Assembly (NCBI GenBank): GCA_900618795.1 | Contig: UYJD01000008.1 | Coordinates: 1,065,662 to 1,129,661, forward strand | Reading direction: 5' to 3' | Length of the DNA: 64,000 nucleotides | Source of the DNA: Cyanodermella asteris | Lineage: Eukaryota > Ascomycota > Lecanoromycetes > Ostropales > Stictidaceae | In this document: positions 55,005-64,000 of the stretch, in pieces | How the letters are laid out: the number at the start of each line of letters is the position of its first letter | Position numbering within the stretch: the first letter of the stretch is position 1 | Translations under genes and position numbers: made by a program | Notes under the pieces: generated by a model | Seen by the model: the letters and a program-made list of their open reading frames with translations, nothing else | What the model was told of the DNA's origin: nothing | The model's database searches: none

Positions 55005-55675
55005 GTTGAGCGCACTTTGGTGTAGGGAAGTCACTCAGTTGCGAAGGAGCCGGATGAAGCCGCAGTACTGGCCGTTGACAGGCGTGTTCTTTGTAGTTTG
55101 CCAGGTTGTAGGGGAGGAAGAAGAGGTCTCAAATATTTCGCGCTAGTTGCCCTGTATTGCGCTCAATATATGCAGGCAATCGGTGGGGATCTGGGTTGGT
55201 TGAGCGCGAGCGCCATACGCAGCTTAGTGCTGCATTCGGAGCTGCCCTCGAGCTGACGCAGAGTGCTGCTGACGATGCTTGGCATTCCAGTCAGGCACAA
55301 TGCTTGTCTGCTGGTCTGAACTCTTACGAACATTGTTTGCTTACGGCTCTGATGGAGTTCTCGAGTTCATGCATGAGTATCAAACCTCTGTTCAGCGCTG
55401 AGATTGTTGTTTTAAGTAAATCATTTCATCTAATTATACACATTTTCTAGAGGTGAGTTGACATTCTGCTTGCGTTCAGCACTTGAACGAAGAGATAGCT
55501 CAAATAGTCAAACGAGACCGCGAAATGCGCATGGATCTGAGGTTCGAGGCGATGTTGAGGGCTGCGCAATCATTGCGCAATCATTTGGAGGTTGAACGTG
55601 GGCTTTTGTGTAGACCTCAGCAATGGGTTTTTGGTATGAAGCCAGAGCAAAATCCAGCAGGCCTAGCTGGAGCTT
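55005..55675. other. Chs5 promoter and adjacent non-coding DNA
   Basis: About 670 bp. A plus-strand frame (55483-55701) with Arg/Glu-rich residues lacks an ATG start and overlaps the next gene; it is not counted as a gene. Nothing else is seen. Confidence 0.4.
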
Positions 55676-56329
55676 TCAGTCGCGGGATCTGGCAGATGTA
55701 GTAACAACATCTTGCACCCGATTCCGATGCGACTTTCTCCCGGTGACGATTTTGGTCTTGTCTGTCCTTTTGTGGAAGCCTTTCTGTTGGGTAGACTCTG
55801 CGGGCCTTGCCGGTTCTTGAACCCCCAATTTGGTAGTGCGGATTTTTCTGTCATCTTGCATCATCTCTATCCACTTGACCAGTGAATCGGCATCCTCTCG
55901 AACCTCCTCATAGTTCGCCACTAACATGCTTTTGTAAGGGTGCATTTCCACTGTCCCTAACAAAGATCCGTGCTTCCGGCCTCGTAGACTCCAACCATCA
56001 CGAGCATAGCCGTGCTCCTCGAGAGCTGAGATGAATGCATTAGCAAGCTTCCTTGCACAGTAATTCCGCATAGTCTTCTTGTTGTTGAGTGTGTTTGTTA
56101 TCGTGGACCACCACAAGTTCCCTTTCGCTCGCATTGCCCAGCTCCGTGCTGCTAGTGTACCAGAACTCGCTCCATAGCCCTTTTCACCGGCAATGTGAGC
56201 TTTCGAGATATAGAATGGAACGTTTTGTGGTTGGAACGTAAAGCCAAAGTGCTTGATGTGCTGATGTTTGCGCAGATTAAAAGTGGCCACCAGCCCCTTG
56301 GGTGTTGCCTTCGGGACGTGTTTGGGCAT
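55676..56329 (-). CDS. Basic protein of unknown function
   Basis: A 217-residue single-exon protein from the ATG at 56327-56329, the first Met before a compositionally consistent, Lys/Arg-rich sequence (MPKHVPKATPKGLVATFNLR). Central features are GYGASSGTLAARSWAMRAKGNLWWS and a helical ARKLANAFISALEEHGYARDGW. A basic tail (HKRTDKTKIVTGRKSHRNR) could act as a nuclear localisation signal. No domain is recognised, and the size and basicity resemble many lineage-specific fungal proteins. Real-gene status rests on composition and length only. Confidence 0.5.
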   Translation of the reverse strand: MPKHVPKATPKGLVATFNLRKHQHIKHFGFTFQPQNVPFYISKAHIAGEKGYGASSGTLAARSWAMRAKGNLWWSTITNTLNNKKTMRNYCARKLANAFISALEEHGYARDGWSLRGRKHGSLLGTVEMHPYKSMLVANYEEVREDADSLVKWIEMMQDDRKIRTTKLGVQEPARPAESTQQKGFHKRTDKTKIVTGRKSHRNRVQDVVTTSARSRD

Positions 56330-56739
56330 CGAGAATGTTGTACAAGCCGGTAGAATTACATGATAGCAAAGACATAAAGCATGCGAAAGCACGCACTGTT
56401 GTTACAAGAGAATATTGAGCCAGACAAGGAAAGTCTTTAGTACGGTAACCTGTACGAAATTATCAGGCAAAAGAGTCAGATCAATCCAGGACCGGTGAAT
56501 GACTCAGCCCCTGGTCGAGCGCCACAATGAAATCCTGCGCCTCAAACGGCAGCCCCGCGTCACCGGTTCCGCCAAACCAGAGCAGTCACATTTAGGTACA
56601 TTTCGCCCATTCGGTTTCTTTGTCCTTATACCCACTCGCCCACTCGCCCACAAACCAGACCACCTTGACCTCATTCGCAAAAACCCTATCCTACCAAACA
56701 CTATCAAACACTACACACCACTGAGAGAGTCTTGCAAAT
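56330..56739. other. Divergent promoter region (basic protein / eIF1A)
   Basis: About 410 bp between two divergent starts. The 3' half (about 56610-56735) is rich in CA and CC before the eIF1A start. No defined element is recognised. Confidence 0.45.
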
Positions 56740-57257
56740 ATGCCGAAGAACAAGGGAAAGGTGGGAAAATCCTCCGCACACACCCCGCAACGCCTATTTT
56801 ATGATCATGCTACTGACCCACCTTGCAGGGAGGAAAGAACAGGCGCAGAGGAAAGAACGAGAACGACAATGAGAAGCGAGAACTCACCTTCAAGGAGGAG
56901 GGGCAGGAGTATGCCCAGGTTGTGAAGATGTTGGGCAACGGCCGCTTAGAAGCTCTTTGCTTTGATGGCGAGAAGAGACTGGCACACATCCGCGGCAAGC
57001 TGCGAAAGAAGGTGTGGATCAATCAAGGCGACATCATCCTACTCTCGCTCCGCGACTATCAAGACGAGAAGGGCGACGTTATTCTCAAATACTCTGCCGA
57101 CGAAGCGAGAAGCTTGAAGGCCTACGGCGAGCTGCCCGAGACTGCAAAGATCAACGAGACCGACACGTACGGCGACGAGGCCGAGGGTGGCGTCGAGTTC
57201 GACGAGGACCGTGACGAGAGCGAAAGCGACAAGGAAATCGACGTCGATGAGATTTAG
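56740..57257 (+). CDS. tif11: Translation initiation factor eIF1A
   Basis: Binds the 40S A site, promotes scanning and start-codon selection together with eIF1, and recruits eIF5B for subunit joining. Exons are 56740-56760 and 56829-57257, with a 68-nt intron; 149 residues. Splicing joins MPKNKGK to [12 protein letters not shown], the basic N-terminal tail. The OB fold (about 25-100) contains [41 protein letters not shown] and [22 protein letters not shown]. The acidic C-terminal tail ends EIDVDEI, matching the conserved eIF5B-binding DIDDI motif. Length equals yeast Tif11 (153) within a few residues. Very secure. Confidence 0.96.
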
Positions 57258-57558
57258 GCAAAGGTCACGTGCGGACGGGGAGATACGTTCTGGCTTTCAT
57301 TTCGGATTTGTTCACGGGATATGACATGGCTTCACGACATAGCTAGCACTTGCGGAGTTTGGGGATGATTCATAAAAGTCGGCGGATGCAGCCTGAGAAG
57401 CACCAGGATTACTTAGCACACATGAATCAACCCTTTGAGAACACTTTCTCGAGTCTGATCGTGACGCGCTGTCATGATGATCTAAGCGCTCCAACATTAT
57501 AATGTGCATCGGAACATAGTTTTGATTCCGCCCGTGTTGCTAGAGTTCTACCTCTTGG
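57258..57558. other. Convergent 3' region (eIF1A / ATP12)
   Basis: About 300 bp between convergent stops. It holds both 3' ends and nothing else I can see. Confidence 0.45.
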
Positions 57559-58731
57559 CTAATGTACACCGCTCACCAATAAGACAACACTGCCCAGTTG
57601 TCGTTTTAAGTCTTCTTTCTCGACATCGTGTGTGTCTTCCACCTCACCCCATAGACCCGTCTGGTAAGCTACTTCGAGACTACAAGCCTCGGCTGCCTCT
57701 TCGATACCAAACCTCTTGCCACCTTCTGCAGTGATATCTGTGTGCATGTCTCGGAATGCTTCGGCCCAGTCGATAAGCAATCTTGTTGCAACACAAAGAC
57801 TCTTAGTAGCGAGCACAGCTCGTTCAAGGCCAGCCAGTTCCCAAGCCGGCAGCCCACTCACCCAGCCCCTTATGACGTGCTGAGTCTCCTGCGGCTGCGA
57901 AGTTGGTATTATACTATCCGTGTCCAGAACGGGGTTGATCGCAACGCCAGGCCAGACAGTTGTAGTCAAATGCGCGATGATATCCTGTGCCACCCTCACT
58001 TGCTGATCACGAAGGCTATTCTTCTTCTTGATCGTAACCTGGTCCGCGCCAGGAGCATCTGTATCGTAAGGCGACCGCTCCGGCGCCCAGCATAAGAGTG
58101 TGTCGGTGTCCAAGTATCGCAGCATGACTTTGACAACATCTTCGCGAACTTTCGATAGCGTCGTTGAACCAGACTTGCCAACATGTGCATCCGCGGCTTC
58201 AATATCAATGGCCCTCGATACTATGGATGTGAGTGGTATATTGTGCCCCTTGAGCGCTTGCTGTGCGGAAGTTAGGCTGTCCCATTCCAACGCAACGGCA
58301 GTAGCCAAATGGGGTTTTGTTGGAGGAATAGGGAGAACGTCTTTGGTGGTCGGGGTTCGGACAGGTCGCTGGTCAAGGTGGATTGTATGGCCGCCATCAT
58401 CTTGCTGTTTCACCGAAACGTCCTTCCAGAATCTCTTCCTCAAGGCGCTGCCTGGTTTGGACGCTCCACCTGGCTCGCTGGCTTTCCGTAACTCCTGGCC
58501 TCGCTTCAACATCTCCGCCTGCTTTTTCTGTCGCGCAAGCCTTTCAGCTCCCTCCGATGAAGCAGGCATTGGCGCTGCGGGTGGCGGGCCAGACCCGGTT
58601 ACTGGCAAAGGATTTGCAGCTCGAATAGCTGAAGCGTGTAGACATCGTTGGCCAAAAACATTAGACGGTGCCTTAGACTGTCGAATGCTCCTGGAGGTCA
58701 GCGCGCAGCGCCGGCAGAGTTGCGAATTCAT
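57559..58731 (-). CDS. atp12: ATP12, mitochondrial F1-ATPase assembly chaperone
   Basis: Matrix chaperone that binds the F1 alpha subunit before it joins beta. A 390-residue single-exon protein from the ATG at 58729-58731; an in-frame GTG further upstream is not a credible start. The first about 40 residues are an Arg/Ser-rich mitochondrial presequence (MNSQLCRRCALTSRSIRQSK). The ATP12 core begins at KRFWKDVSVKQQDDGGHTIHLDQRPVRTP and contains ALEWDSL, RYLDTDTLLCWAP, INPVLDTDSIIPTSQPQET and the conserved acidic end region EAAEACSLEVAYQTGLWGEVEDTHDVE. It shares a 248-bp divergent promoter with the following coiled-coil gene. Secure. Confidence 0.94.
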   Translation of the reverse strand: MNSQLCRRCALTSRSIRQSKAPSNVFGQRCLHASAIRAANPLPVTGSGPPPAAPMPASSEGAERLARQKKQAEMLKRGQELRKASEPGGASKPGSALRKRFWKDVSVKQQDDGGHTIHLDQRPVRTPTTKDVLPIPPTKPHLATAVALEWDSLTSAQQALKGHNIPLTSIVSRAIDIEAADAHVGKSGSTTLSKVREDVVKVMLRYLDTDTLLCWAPERSPYDTDAPGADQVTIKKKNSLRDQQVRVAQDIIAHLTTTVWPGVAINPVLDTDSIIPTSQPQETQHVIRGWVSGLPAWELAGLERAVLATKSLCVATRLLIDWAEAFRDMHTDITAEGGKRFGIEEAAEACSLEVAYQTGLWGEVEDTHDVEKEDLKRQLGSVVLLVSGVH

Positions 58732-58979
58732 TTTTGAGTCCTTGGTCACCGTCTGTCACTTTACTCTGGTCCGTCTTCATTAATCGGAGCTCTGGTGCCA
58801 AGACCTTGAAGAAAGTTGGCTGACGTAAGTCGTTTCTGGGGCAACCACACTCGCAGGCGCTCCACCGAAAACAAGCTCAAGTCTCCGTCACACCCGCACG
58901 TGTGTGCACACTCAAGCAGCAATATCCCTAACGAACTCATCCCTGCACATTGCAGACGCATTCTCGCCGCGTCAGAGCC

Positions 58980-60746
58980 ATGGCGTCTCCTGCAAAGATC
59001 ATGTCGCCGCCCAGCGCACCGCTCTGCACTAAGTCTCCAGAGCGCGTCAACAGACTGCCGAGCCAAGTAACATCACCCACAACACCAACCATGGACCCAT
59101 TTCTCGATAGGACGCCAGCTGGCGACGTCCAGGGCAAGGTCGTACAATTTAACAATCTTAGCAAGATGTCCTCACAAAAGAGGAAGGACAACGAAGCCGC
59201 ACTGCGAAGAGCCGTGCTTGGACGCGAAGAAGCAGAATCCGAGACGCGACGACTGAAGGAAGAGAACCACACATTGCGTGAGAAACTGGAACAAGCAAGA
59301 TCACGGGACATGAGAGTAGCAATGAAGCTCGAAGCTGCCGGTGAGGAGAAGCGAAAGCTGATTGACCACCAACACAAATGCCAGAAGATCTCCGAGCAGG
59401 AGGTCCGAAGAGCGCGTAAAGAGGCGTTCAAGTTTTCTAGTGCACTCGTCTCGGCGCAAGAGGATGTCCAGAAAGCCCGAGGTCATATGGAAGAACTACA
59501 AGAGCAGGCGAACATCGAAAGGCACAGAGGCAAGAAATATCAGCAGGAAGCTTTTGATGCTCAGCTCGCGGTCGCTACTATGGAGGAGGAAGTAAACACA
59601 CTGAAGCGAAAGTTGAGAACTACAGAAGAGGAGCGCGAGGCTTTGAGAACAAGCCTTGGTGAAGAGCATGTTGCTCGTGTTGCGGCCGAGGGAAGACTCC
59701 CGCTACCTCCGGCCGCCGACCCAGACGACGAGTTTGCATCTCCTAGGAAGTCAAAAGCGCGTCGAATCTCAGAGCGACGCGAGAGTCTCAAAGAGAATAT
59801 GGATCCAGCTTGGCGGGCCAGCAATGACATCTTTGACATCATGTGGGCAGCCGAGGAAGGTGATGAGTTTGCAATTGCAAAGCGCAATCTATGGGTGGAA
59901 GAGAAGCGCCGCCAGGAGGCTGAAATAATGATCTCGTATCTCAAGACTGAGTATGAGCACAAGCCATGCAGCTGCGCCAAGATCATTCCTCAAGCTCAGA
60001 GATACGTCGAGCAGGGCGAGAGCGAATACGTGAACGCACCTCTTGGTTCTGGCGCACCTGCCTCGGAGACGCCGACAGGCGACAGCGCTGAGACCTTGGT
60101 ATATGAGGACACAATAGTTCACCACGGTCATGCAGATGACGCCCCGGATAATGTGGACTTTGAGAACGTCTCACCATCAACTCGGTCGGAGCCTCCACCT
60201 TTCGCTATCCACGAAGACGACCACGAACTCAGCCCTGCACGTCCGATCAAAGTTGAAGAAGATGCATTGCCAACTTCTCTAGCTCCCACTATACCATCCA
60301 CCTCACCGTCTTTCCTTGACTTGGAAGCCGACAAGGAGAACTCGAATGCCTCGATCGCGCCAGAACAGTCCCTCCTTTCTATCAAGTCAGAAGACATCGA
60401 AACTTCCGTGTCATATTCGATCACCCCACGACAAATCTCAGCTAATATCTCAGAGCCCATTAAAATGGCTCCTCCTCAGCGTCCGTCGCCCATTTACACA
60501 AGCCATACTACGACGGTGTCCATTCCTTTGAAGTCGGGCGAAAGTCCCGTCAAGAAGCAAGATTATCCTTTTAGCCCTGGTGCAACAATGACCCGCGAGC
60601 AGGCTCTTGAGGCTATCAAGAAGCGCCGTGGCAGGGCGAGGAGTGTTCACGGCTCTGTTCGAGCGACCAGTGCTCACAGCTCGGCCCGGACACCAATAAA
60701 GGCTGAGATTAGGAATATCAGCAGCAAATCTGCGCCTGCGATGTGA
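58980..60746 (+). CDS. Coiled-coil protein, possibly cell-cycle/spindle related
   Basis: A 588-residue frame from the ATG at 58980; the frame extends upstream without a further ATG, and a TGCAG at 58953 could be a 5'UTR splice acceptor. Residues about 60-240 form a long, Glu/Lys/Arg-rich coiled coil (ALLRR-like heptads, KLEQARSRDMRVAMKLEAAGEEKRKL, EEEREALRTSL). A disordered half with many Ser-Pro/Thr-Pro sites follows. The ending has TREQALEAIKKRRGRARS and Ser/Thr/Arg repeats, a possible CDK- or NIMA-type substrate region. Some fungal annotations call similar proteins NIMA-interacting (TinC-like); I cannot confirm this. It is a single-exon gene, divergent from atp12. Confidence 0.7.
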   Translation: MASPAKIMSPPSAPLCTKSPERVNRLPSQVTSPTTPTMDPFLDRTPAGDVQGKVVQFNNLSKMSSQKRKDNEAALRRAVLGREEAESETRRLKEENHTLREKLEQARSRDMRVAMKLEAAGEEKRKLIDHQHKCQKISEQEVRRARKEAFKFSSALVSAQEDVQKARGHMEELQEQANIERHRGKKYQQEAFDAQLAVATMEEEVNTLKRKLRTTEEEREALRTSLGEEHVARVAAEGRLPLPPAADPDDEFASPRKSKARRISERRESLKENMDPAWRASNDIFDIMWAAEEGDEFAIAKRNLWVEEKRRQEAEIMISYLKTEYEHKPCSCAKIIPQAQRYVEQGESEYVNAPLGSGAPASETPTGDSAETLVYEDTIVHHGHADDAPDNVDFENVSPSTRSEPPPFAIHEDDHELSPARPIKVEEDALPTSLAPTIPSTSPSFLDLEADKENSNASIAPEQSLLSIKSEDIETSVSYSITPRQISANISEPIKMAPPQRPSPIYTSHTTTVSIPLKSGESPVKKQDYPFSPGATMTREQALEAIKKRRGRARSVHGSVRATSAHSSARTPIKAEIRNISSKSAPAM

Positions 60747-61345
60747 GCACCGTCGCTCCAGAAAACAAACAGCAGTGGGTACAAATCGAGCGGAACCGGA
60801 ATCGCGACATAGCATGCGCAGAACACTGTACAAAGAGCCTGGGCTTGTGGCGCTTTCTTAGGAGTGGGTATCGCGGCTGGCGTTGGTGATGACTTTGGAT
60901 TTGATAGCGTTAGTTTGCGTGTCTTGAAGCGAAGATACCTTTCATGCAATGAGAATGCTTAGTTGTCCTTTTTCATCCTCATCCGTCAATATACCAAAAT
61001 GAGGTGGTTCCGAGATCTACATTGTGCGTCGGGCTGTCGGCTAAATGTCAACAAAGAAGGCCACAGCTGTCCAATTCACAGAAATCCGAACACTTTAGGC
61101 CATGGTACACACAATGACCTTGTCTCTTTCCCCTCGGCTGTCATTGTGCTTGACAGTCCCTTTTGTCTCGCACATCGTTGCTATCATATGGAAGCACTAA
61201 TCCCCGATGGCTGCTATTCCCCTTTGGACGATCGTACTTGGTCGAAACGAAATCCAATTGTGTCTTCATCTCAATACATTGTCCTCTGAAATCATAGTCC
61301 AACCTATACCAAAACAACCACTGTGATCATTATCACCCTCGCAAG
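60747..61345. other. Intergenic
   Basis: About 600 bp between co-oriented genes. Only short frames; a CA-rich leader lies at about 61290-61340. Confidence 0.45.
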
Positions 61346-62176
61346 ATGTCTCACCTGGGAAGATTGGCTTCCCCCCTCAAGGACCTCAATCAATTTTATG
61401 TGAACACAGCTCAGACACTTGTGCGCCGTTTGCGGAGGGATTCAGCGCCCCCTCGCCTTGAGGACTTTGCACGAAACAGCCCTGATACATACGAGCCAGC
61501 TGACCCAGCCGAGACATTCTGGCCGGAATTATTTCCAGAATATCACCCTCGACCACGAGCCTCCACCTCACCACCAAGATTCCCTGAACCCCCAACTCAA
61601 GAGATCGCACCTGAGCCAACACCTGTAAGTTTCCCCAGCCACGCCATCGCCCGCTTATCTCAAGTATCTCTCGCAAATCTGTGGAGAAGCGACAGCCGCC
61701 ATTCTGTACGACCGTTCAGCGTCTCGTCCAACGAATCCAACGAATCTGGGGACTCGGACAGCATTCTCGTGACGCCCCTTCCGCTACACCAGCGCCGGCT
61801 CGAGCGCGGTCCGAAGGACGCTCCGTTCGTGACCATCGTCAAGCCAGAACTACGCCGTGCCGGGAGCTGGACTTCATCGCTGGAAAGCGTGAGGTCGAGG
61901 CTCGCCGGATGCCTCCCTTGCGAGGGAGGTGAGTCGCGGGAAGATGAAAGCGACCAAAGTGGTGCCGCAAGGCCTGTCAGGAACCTACAAAGGGCCTCAA
62001 GTGCGTCACACGCTTCTTGGTTGATGCCTTCGATGCGGACACGGGGGGATGGGCTGTCTGACTACCAATACACGTTGGTGAGATCGGAGACAGAGCTGTA
62101 TTGCAAGCGTAAGCCGGCGGGGGAGGTAGGCAAGTTTGATTCTTACATCGTGTGTCGGCCGATTTCTGGGACTTGA
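61346..62176 (+). CDS. Disordered protein of unknown function
   Basis: A 276-residue single-exon protein from the ATG at 61346. The N-terminus MSHLGRLASPLKDLNQFYVNTAQTL is a basic amphipathic helix. The next 100 residues are Pro/Ser/Glu-rich (FWPELFPEYHPRPRASTSPPRFPEPPTQE), and the rest has Ser/Arg-rich low-complexity sequence with SVSSNESNESGDSDS. The C-terminus is more ordered (DYQYTLVRSETELYCKRK). I recognise no domain. Codon use resembles that of neighbouring genes, so it is likely real but lineage-restricted. Confidence 0.6.
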   Translation: MSHLGRLASPLKDLNQFYVNTAQTLVRRLRRDSAPPRLEDFARNSPDTYEPADPAETFWPELFPEYHPRPRASTSPPRFPEPPTQEIAPEPTPVSFPSHAIARLSQVSLANLWRSDSRHSVRPFSVSSNESNESGDSDSILVTPLPLHQRRLERGPKDAPFVTIVKPELRRAGSWTSSLESVRSRLAGCLPCEGGESREDESDQSGAARPVRNLQRASSASHASWLMPSMRTRGDGLSDYQYTLVRSETELYCKRKPAGEVGKFDSYIVCRPISGT

Positions 62177-62730
62177 GGGCTAACCTTTTGCGGTGCGCAA
62201 ACTCAAAGGCATGCTCTCGCACAAACGAAGGTCTTGTGTGGATACGCATGTGCGACGTCTCCGATGTGAGTATCACGAAGCACTGGTCGCTTCGGAAAAA
62301 CAGATTTCGTCAAATAGATAGCAGTATAATACATGATTAATTCACGGTCTGATTAGCGAGGATTGCACTCGGCTCTCGAATTGATATTGTATTGTAACTT
62401 CGCAACTTGGATATGATCATTTGAGCTGATACGGAGCTGTTGAGGCCCACAGCACTATATCAGCTACTGAAAAACTTTATGACGATGATCATGGTAGCGC
62501 TAGTGCTTCTGAGACTGATCTCGGATCGGGATTCCAGACATGATCCACCGTGAAGTCGAAACAGCCTCGGCGCGCATTTCGAGCATTCTGTACTCGTCCA
62601 CGCTGTAATAAGAAGAGTGAGGCCTCTGCTGATCGAAGAGCAACCATAATTGCCTTTTGAGAACGGTGACTTGTGATGTAGGTCAGGTGCTGAAACGTTA
62701 CCGCGAGAAGAGCGGTGAGATGTCACCGTA
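62177..62730. other. Intergenic, possibly decayed upstream part of a deaminase gene
   Basis: About 550 bp, comparatively A/T-rich. It lies where the N-terminal half of the following deaminase relic would be expected, but I could not recognise matching sequence. Confidence 0.4.
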
Positions 62731-63167
62731 ATCATGAGGATCACGATGCACAGTGACATTGACCAGGAGAACAGCGGTGAAAATATCAGATCCGCATTGC
62801 ACGGCATCAAGGTGGATAGAATTGGTCATGGAGAAAGAATCGTGAAAGATGATGCATTTGTGGAGTATTGAAAAGACAAAGGTATTGGCCTGATGGAATG
62901 CCCGATCAGTAATAACATCGTGTTGGCGGGCTCGTTCAAAAGAGCCGAGATCATATAATTGCTTCGGGAAGGAGTGCGGGTAACTGTCAATTCTGATGAT
63001 CCCGCTTTGGCGGATATGTGTCTGAGAACATCGAGTTACTTGTCAGGGAAACCGATATCACGAAGTCAGAATCGGCGAAGCTGCAAGAAAACGGCATTAC
63101 CATCTCATTGGTCCCGCAGTCCGAGAATCAAAGACTGTCGCAAGAACTTCGTAGCTATTCGCGGTGA
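62731..63167 (+). pseudogene. Adenosine/adenine deaminase relic (C-terminal half)
   Basis: The frames read MRITMHSDIDQENSGENIRS, ALHGIKVDRIGHGERIVKDDAF, then GIGLMECPISNNIVL and LLREGVRVTVNSDDPALADMC. These correspond to the family's metal-binding His region (HxDxDQ...ENIR), the catalytic VDRIxHG and the zinc Asp motif SDDPA of purine deaminases (Aah1/ADA group). In-frame stops interrupt after VEY and after AEII, and the frame changes after the SDDP motif, from where a C-terminal helix-like part continues to a TGA at 63165-63167. The N-terminal half with the first HxH metal site is missing. A dead, truncated copy of a host gene; the family call is firm, the precise substrate is not. Confidence 0.7.
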
Positions 63168-63405
63168 TATAGGGTGGTGAGATTTTCGGCCTCAGACGAT
63201 ACGGTCCGAGCATGCGAAGAAGCTGACGAACCATGCTTCAGAACCGGGTGAATTCGTACGCACGACCGGCGGCCCAAATCAGCTATGTATTGCCAGCATA
63301 CCTGGGTTTGTTGAGAACCACCGTTGGAGCGCTGATTAAGGTCACGGCGTTTGTTCTTTTCTTGACGGTGGCAATCTCGCTCAACGCTTCGCCGGAGATC
63401 AAGGC

Positions 63406-63999
63406 TCATTTTGCTTGGAGATCCTCCTTAATCAGATCAGCTGCACGCTCAGCGAACGCATATACGCTGGTCTGAATGTTGCCCTGAGGGATCAATGGTA
63501 GAATACTGGCGTCAACGACTCTCAAGCCCTTCGTTCCGTACACCCTCGTGCGTGCATCGACCACCCCGCCATCTTCGCGAGGCATCATCGAACAAGTTCC
63601 GCAGGGATGGTAGCACGTGGTTCCTGTCTTCACATGCTCACGTGCCAGATCAACGTTTGTCAGAATCTCGTCGAGATTGTCCGGGATTCTCAAACCCTGA
63701 GGCTTGAGTTGGCTGGCGAAAGGTTCTGTTTCGACGATCCTTTTGAGATACTGGACGTGCTTGATCATGACCTCGACATCGGCGGGGTGTGTCAGGTATT
63801 TCGGATCAATGACAGGATGGACCCGAACGTCTTTAGAGTTGATGTGACAGGTTCCGCGAGAGAATGGATGTGAGACGGACACCCAAATTCCCAGAAAATC
63901 TTTTTCGTTTGTGGCGTCAGGTGCTGACATGGGCATGTGTTCGGGATCTGGCTTTATGGGGATGAGAATGTAGCTGCCCGCAACGGCATTTGGATCCTC
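63406..63999 (-). CDS. GMC oxidoreductase, C-terminal part (runs off right edge)
   Basis: The last about 197 residues of a flavoprotein of the glucose-methanol-choline family (glucose/aryl-alcohol oxidase or choline-dehydrogenase type). The start lies beyond the window; the frame is open to position 63999 on the minus strand. The GMC C-terminal domain is evident: a substrate-side loop (VSVSHPFSRGTCHINS), HPVIDPKYLTHPADVEVMIKHVQYLKRI, and the catalytic-His motif CYHPCGTCSMMP. The FAD-binding end is VYGTKGLRVVDASILPLIPQGNIQTSVYAFAERAADLI. The His in YHPCGT is the active-site base and the Asn in QGNIQTS is the usual second residue. The substrate cannot be told without the N-terminal part. Confidence 0.9.
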   Translation of the reverse strand, partial: EDPNAVAGSYILIPIKPDPEHMPMSAPDATNEKDFLGIWVSVSHPFSRGTCHINSKDVRVHPVIDPKYLTHPADVEVMIKHVQYLKRIVETEPFASQLKPQGLRIPDNLDEILTNVDLAREHVKTGTTCYHPCGTCSMMPREDGGVVDARTRVYGTKGLRVVDASILPLIPQGNIQTSVYAFAERAADLIKEDLQAK

Positions 64000-64000
64000 G

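Noticed and set aside
1-64000. tRNA, rRNA, CRISPR, LTR or DNA-transposon features
   Set aside because: I looked for T-arm-like GTTCGANTC sequences in folded context, reverse transcriptase or transposase motifs and terminal repeats, and found none that hold up by eye.

Overview
The window is nuclear DNA of a filamentous ascomycete (Pezizomycotina). Genes are compact, with short introns (about 49-75 nt) that have GT donors, CTAAC/CTGAC-like branch sites and AG acceptors. Proteins are typical of the group: fungal Chs5, a HET-domain protein, HsbA, and GPI-type cell-surface proteins. A Dothideomycete (Capnodiales/Mycosphaerellales-like) host is my guess from overall flavour, not something the sequence proves. 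I found no rRNA, tRNA, CRISPR array or intact transposon.

Left part, 1-31.6 kb, is a conserved housekeeping block. In order: cytochrome c (partial, -), a small SDR (+), a GNAT acetyltransferase (+), an anion:cation-symporter MFS permease (+), a 9.5-kb intronless VPS13 (-), a mitochondrial DUF3429/TMEM69-like membrane protein (+), GDP-mannose pyrophosphorylase (+), fibrillarin (-), ribosomal protein L17/uL22 (+), exosome subunit RRP43-like (-), a second SDR (-) and a GT8 GNT1-like glycosyltransferase (+). Fibrillarin and L17 share a divergent 404-bp promoter, and RRP43 lies next door, so three ribosome-biogenesis genes are adjacent.

Middle part, about 31.6-48 kb, is gene-poor and accessory in character. 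It holds a small membrane protein, a HET-domain gene interrupted by an in-frame TAG, a Ser-rich GPI protein whose frame shifts in a C run, an orphan multi-pass membrane protein, a decayed NLR/STAND-type N-terminal domain, two small secreted or GPI proteins, and a 3.8-kb stretch with no gene. The HET gene and the NLR relic together look like a decaying allorecognition patch.

Right part, 48-64 kb, mixes intact and broken genes: an HsbA-like secreted protein, an alpha/beta hydrolase, a broken coiled-coil gene, Chs5, a lineage-specific basic protein, eIF1A, ATP12, a coiled-coil protein sharing a divergent promoter with ATP12, a disordered protein, an adenosine/adenine-deaminase relic, and the C-terminal part of a GMC oxidoreductase running off the right edge.

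Five host genes are damaged between 33 and 63 kb. Two of the nonsense codons fit CpA-to-TpA transitions, the RIP-preferred context. Two frame breaks lie in homopolymers, so assembly error must be excluded for those.
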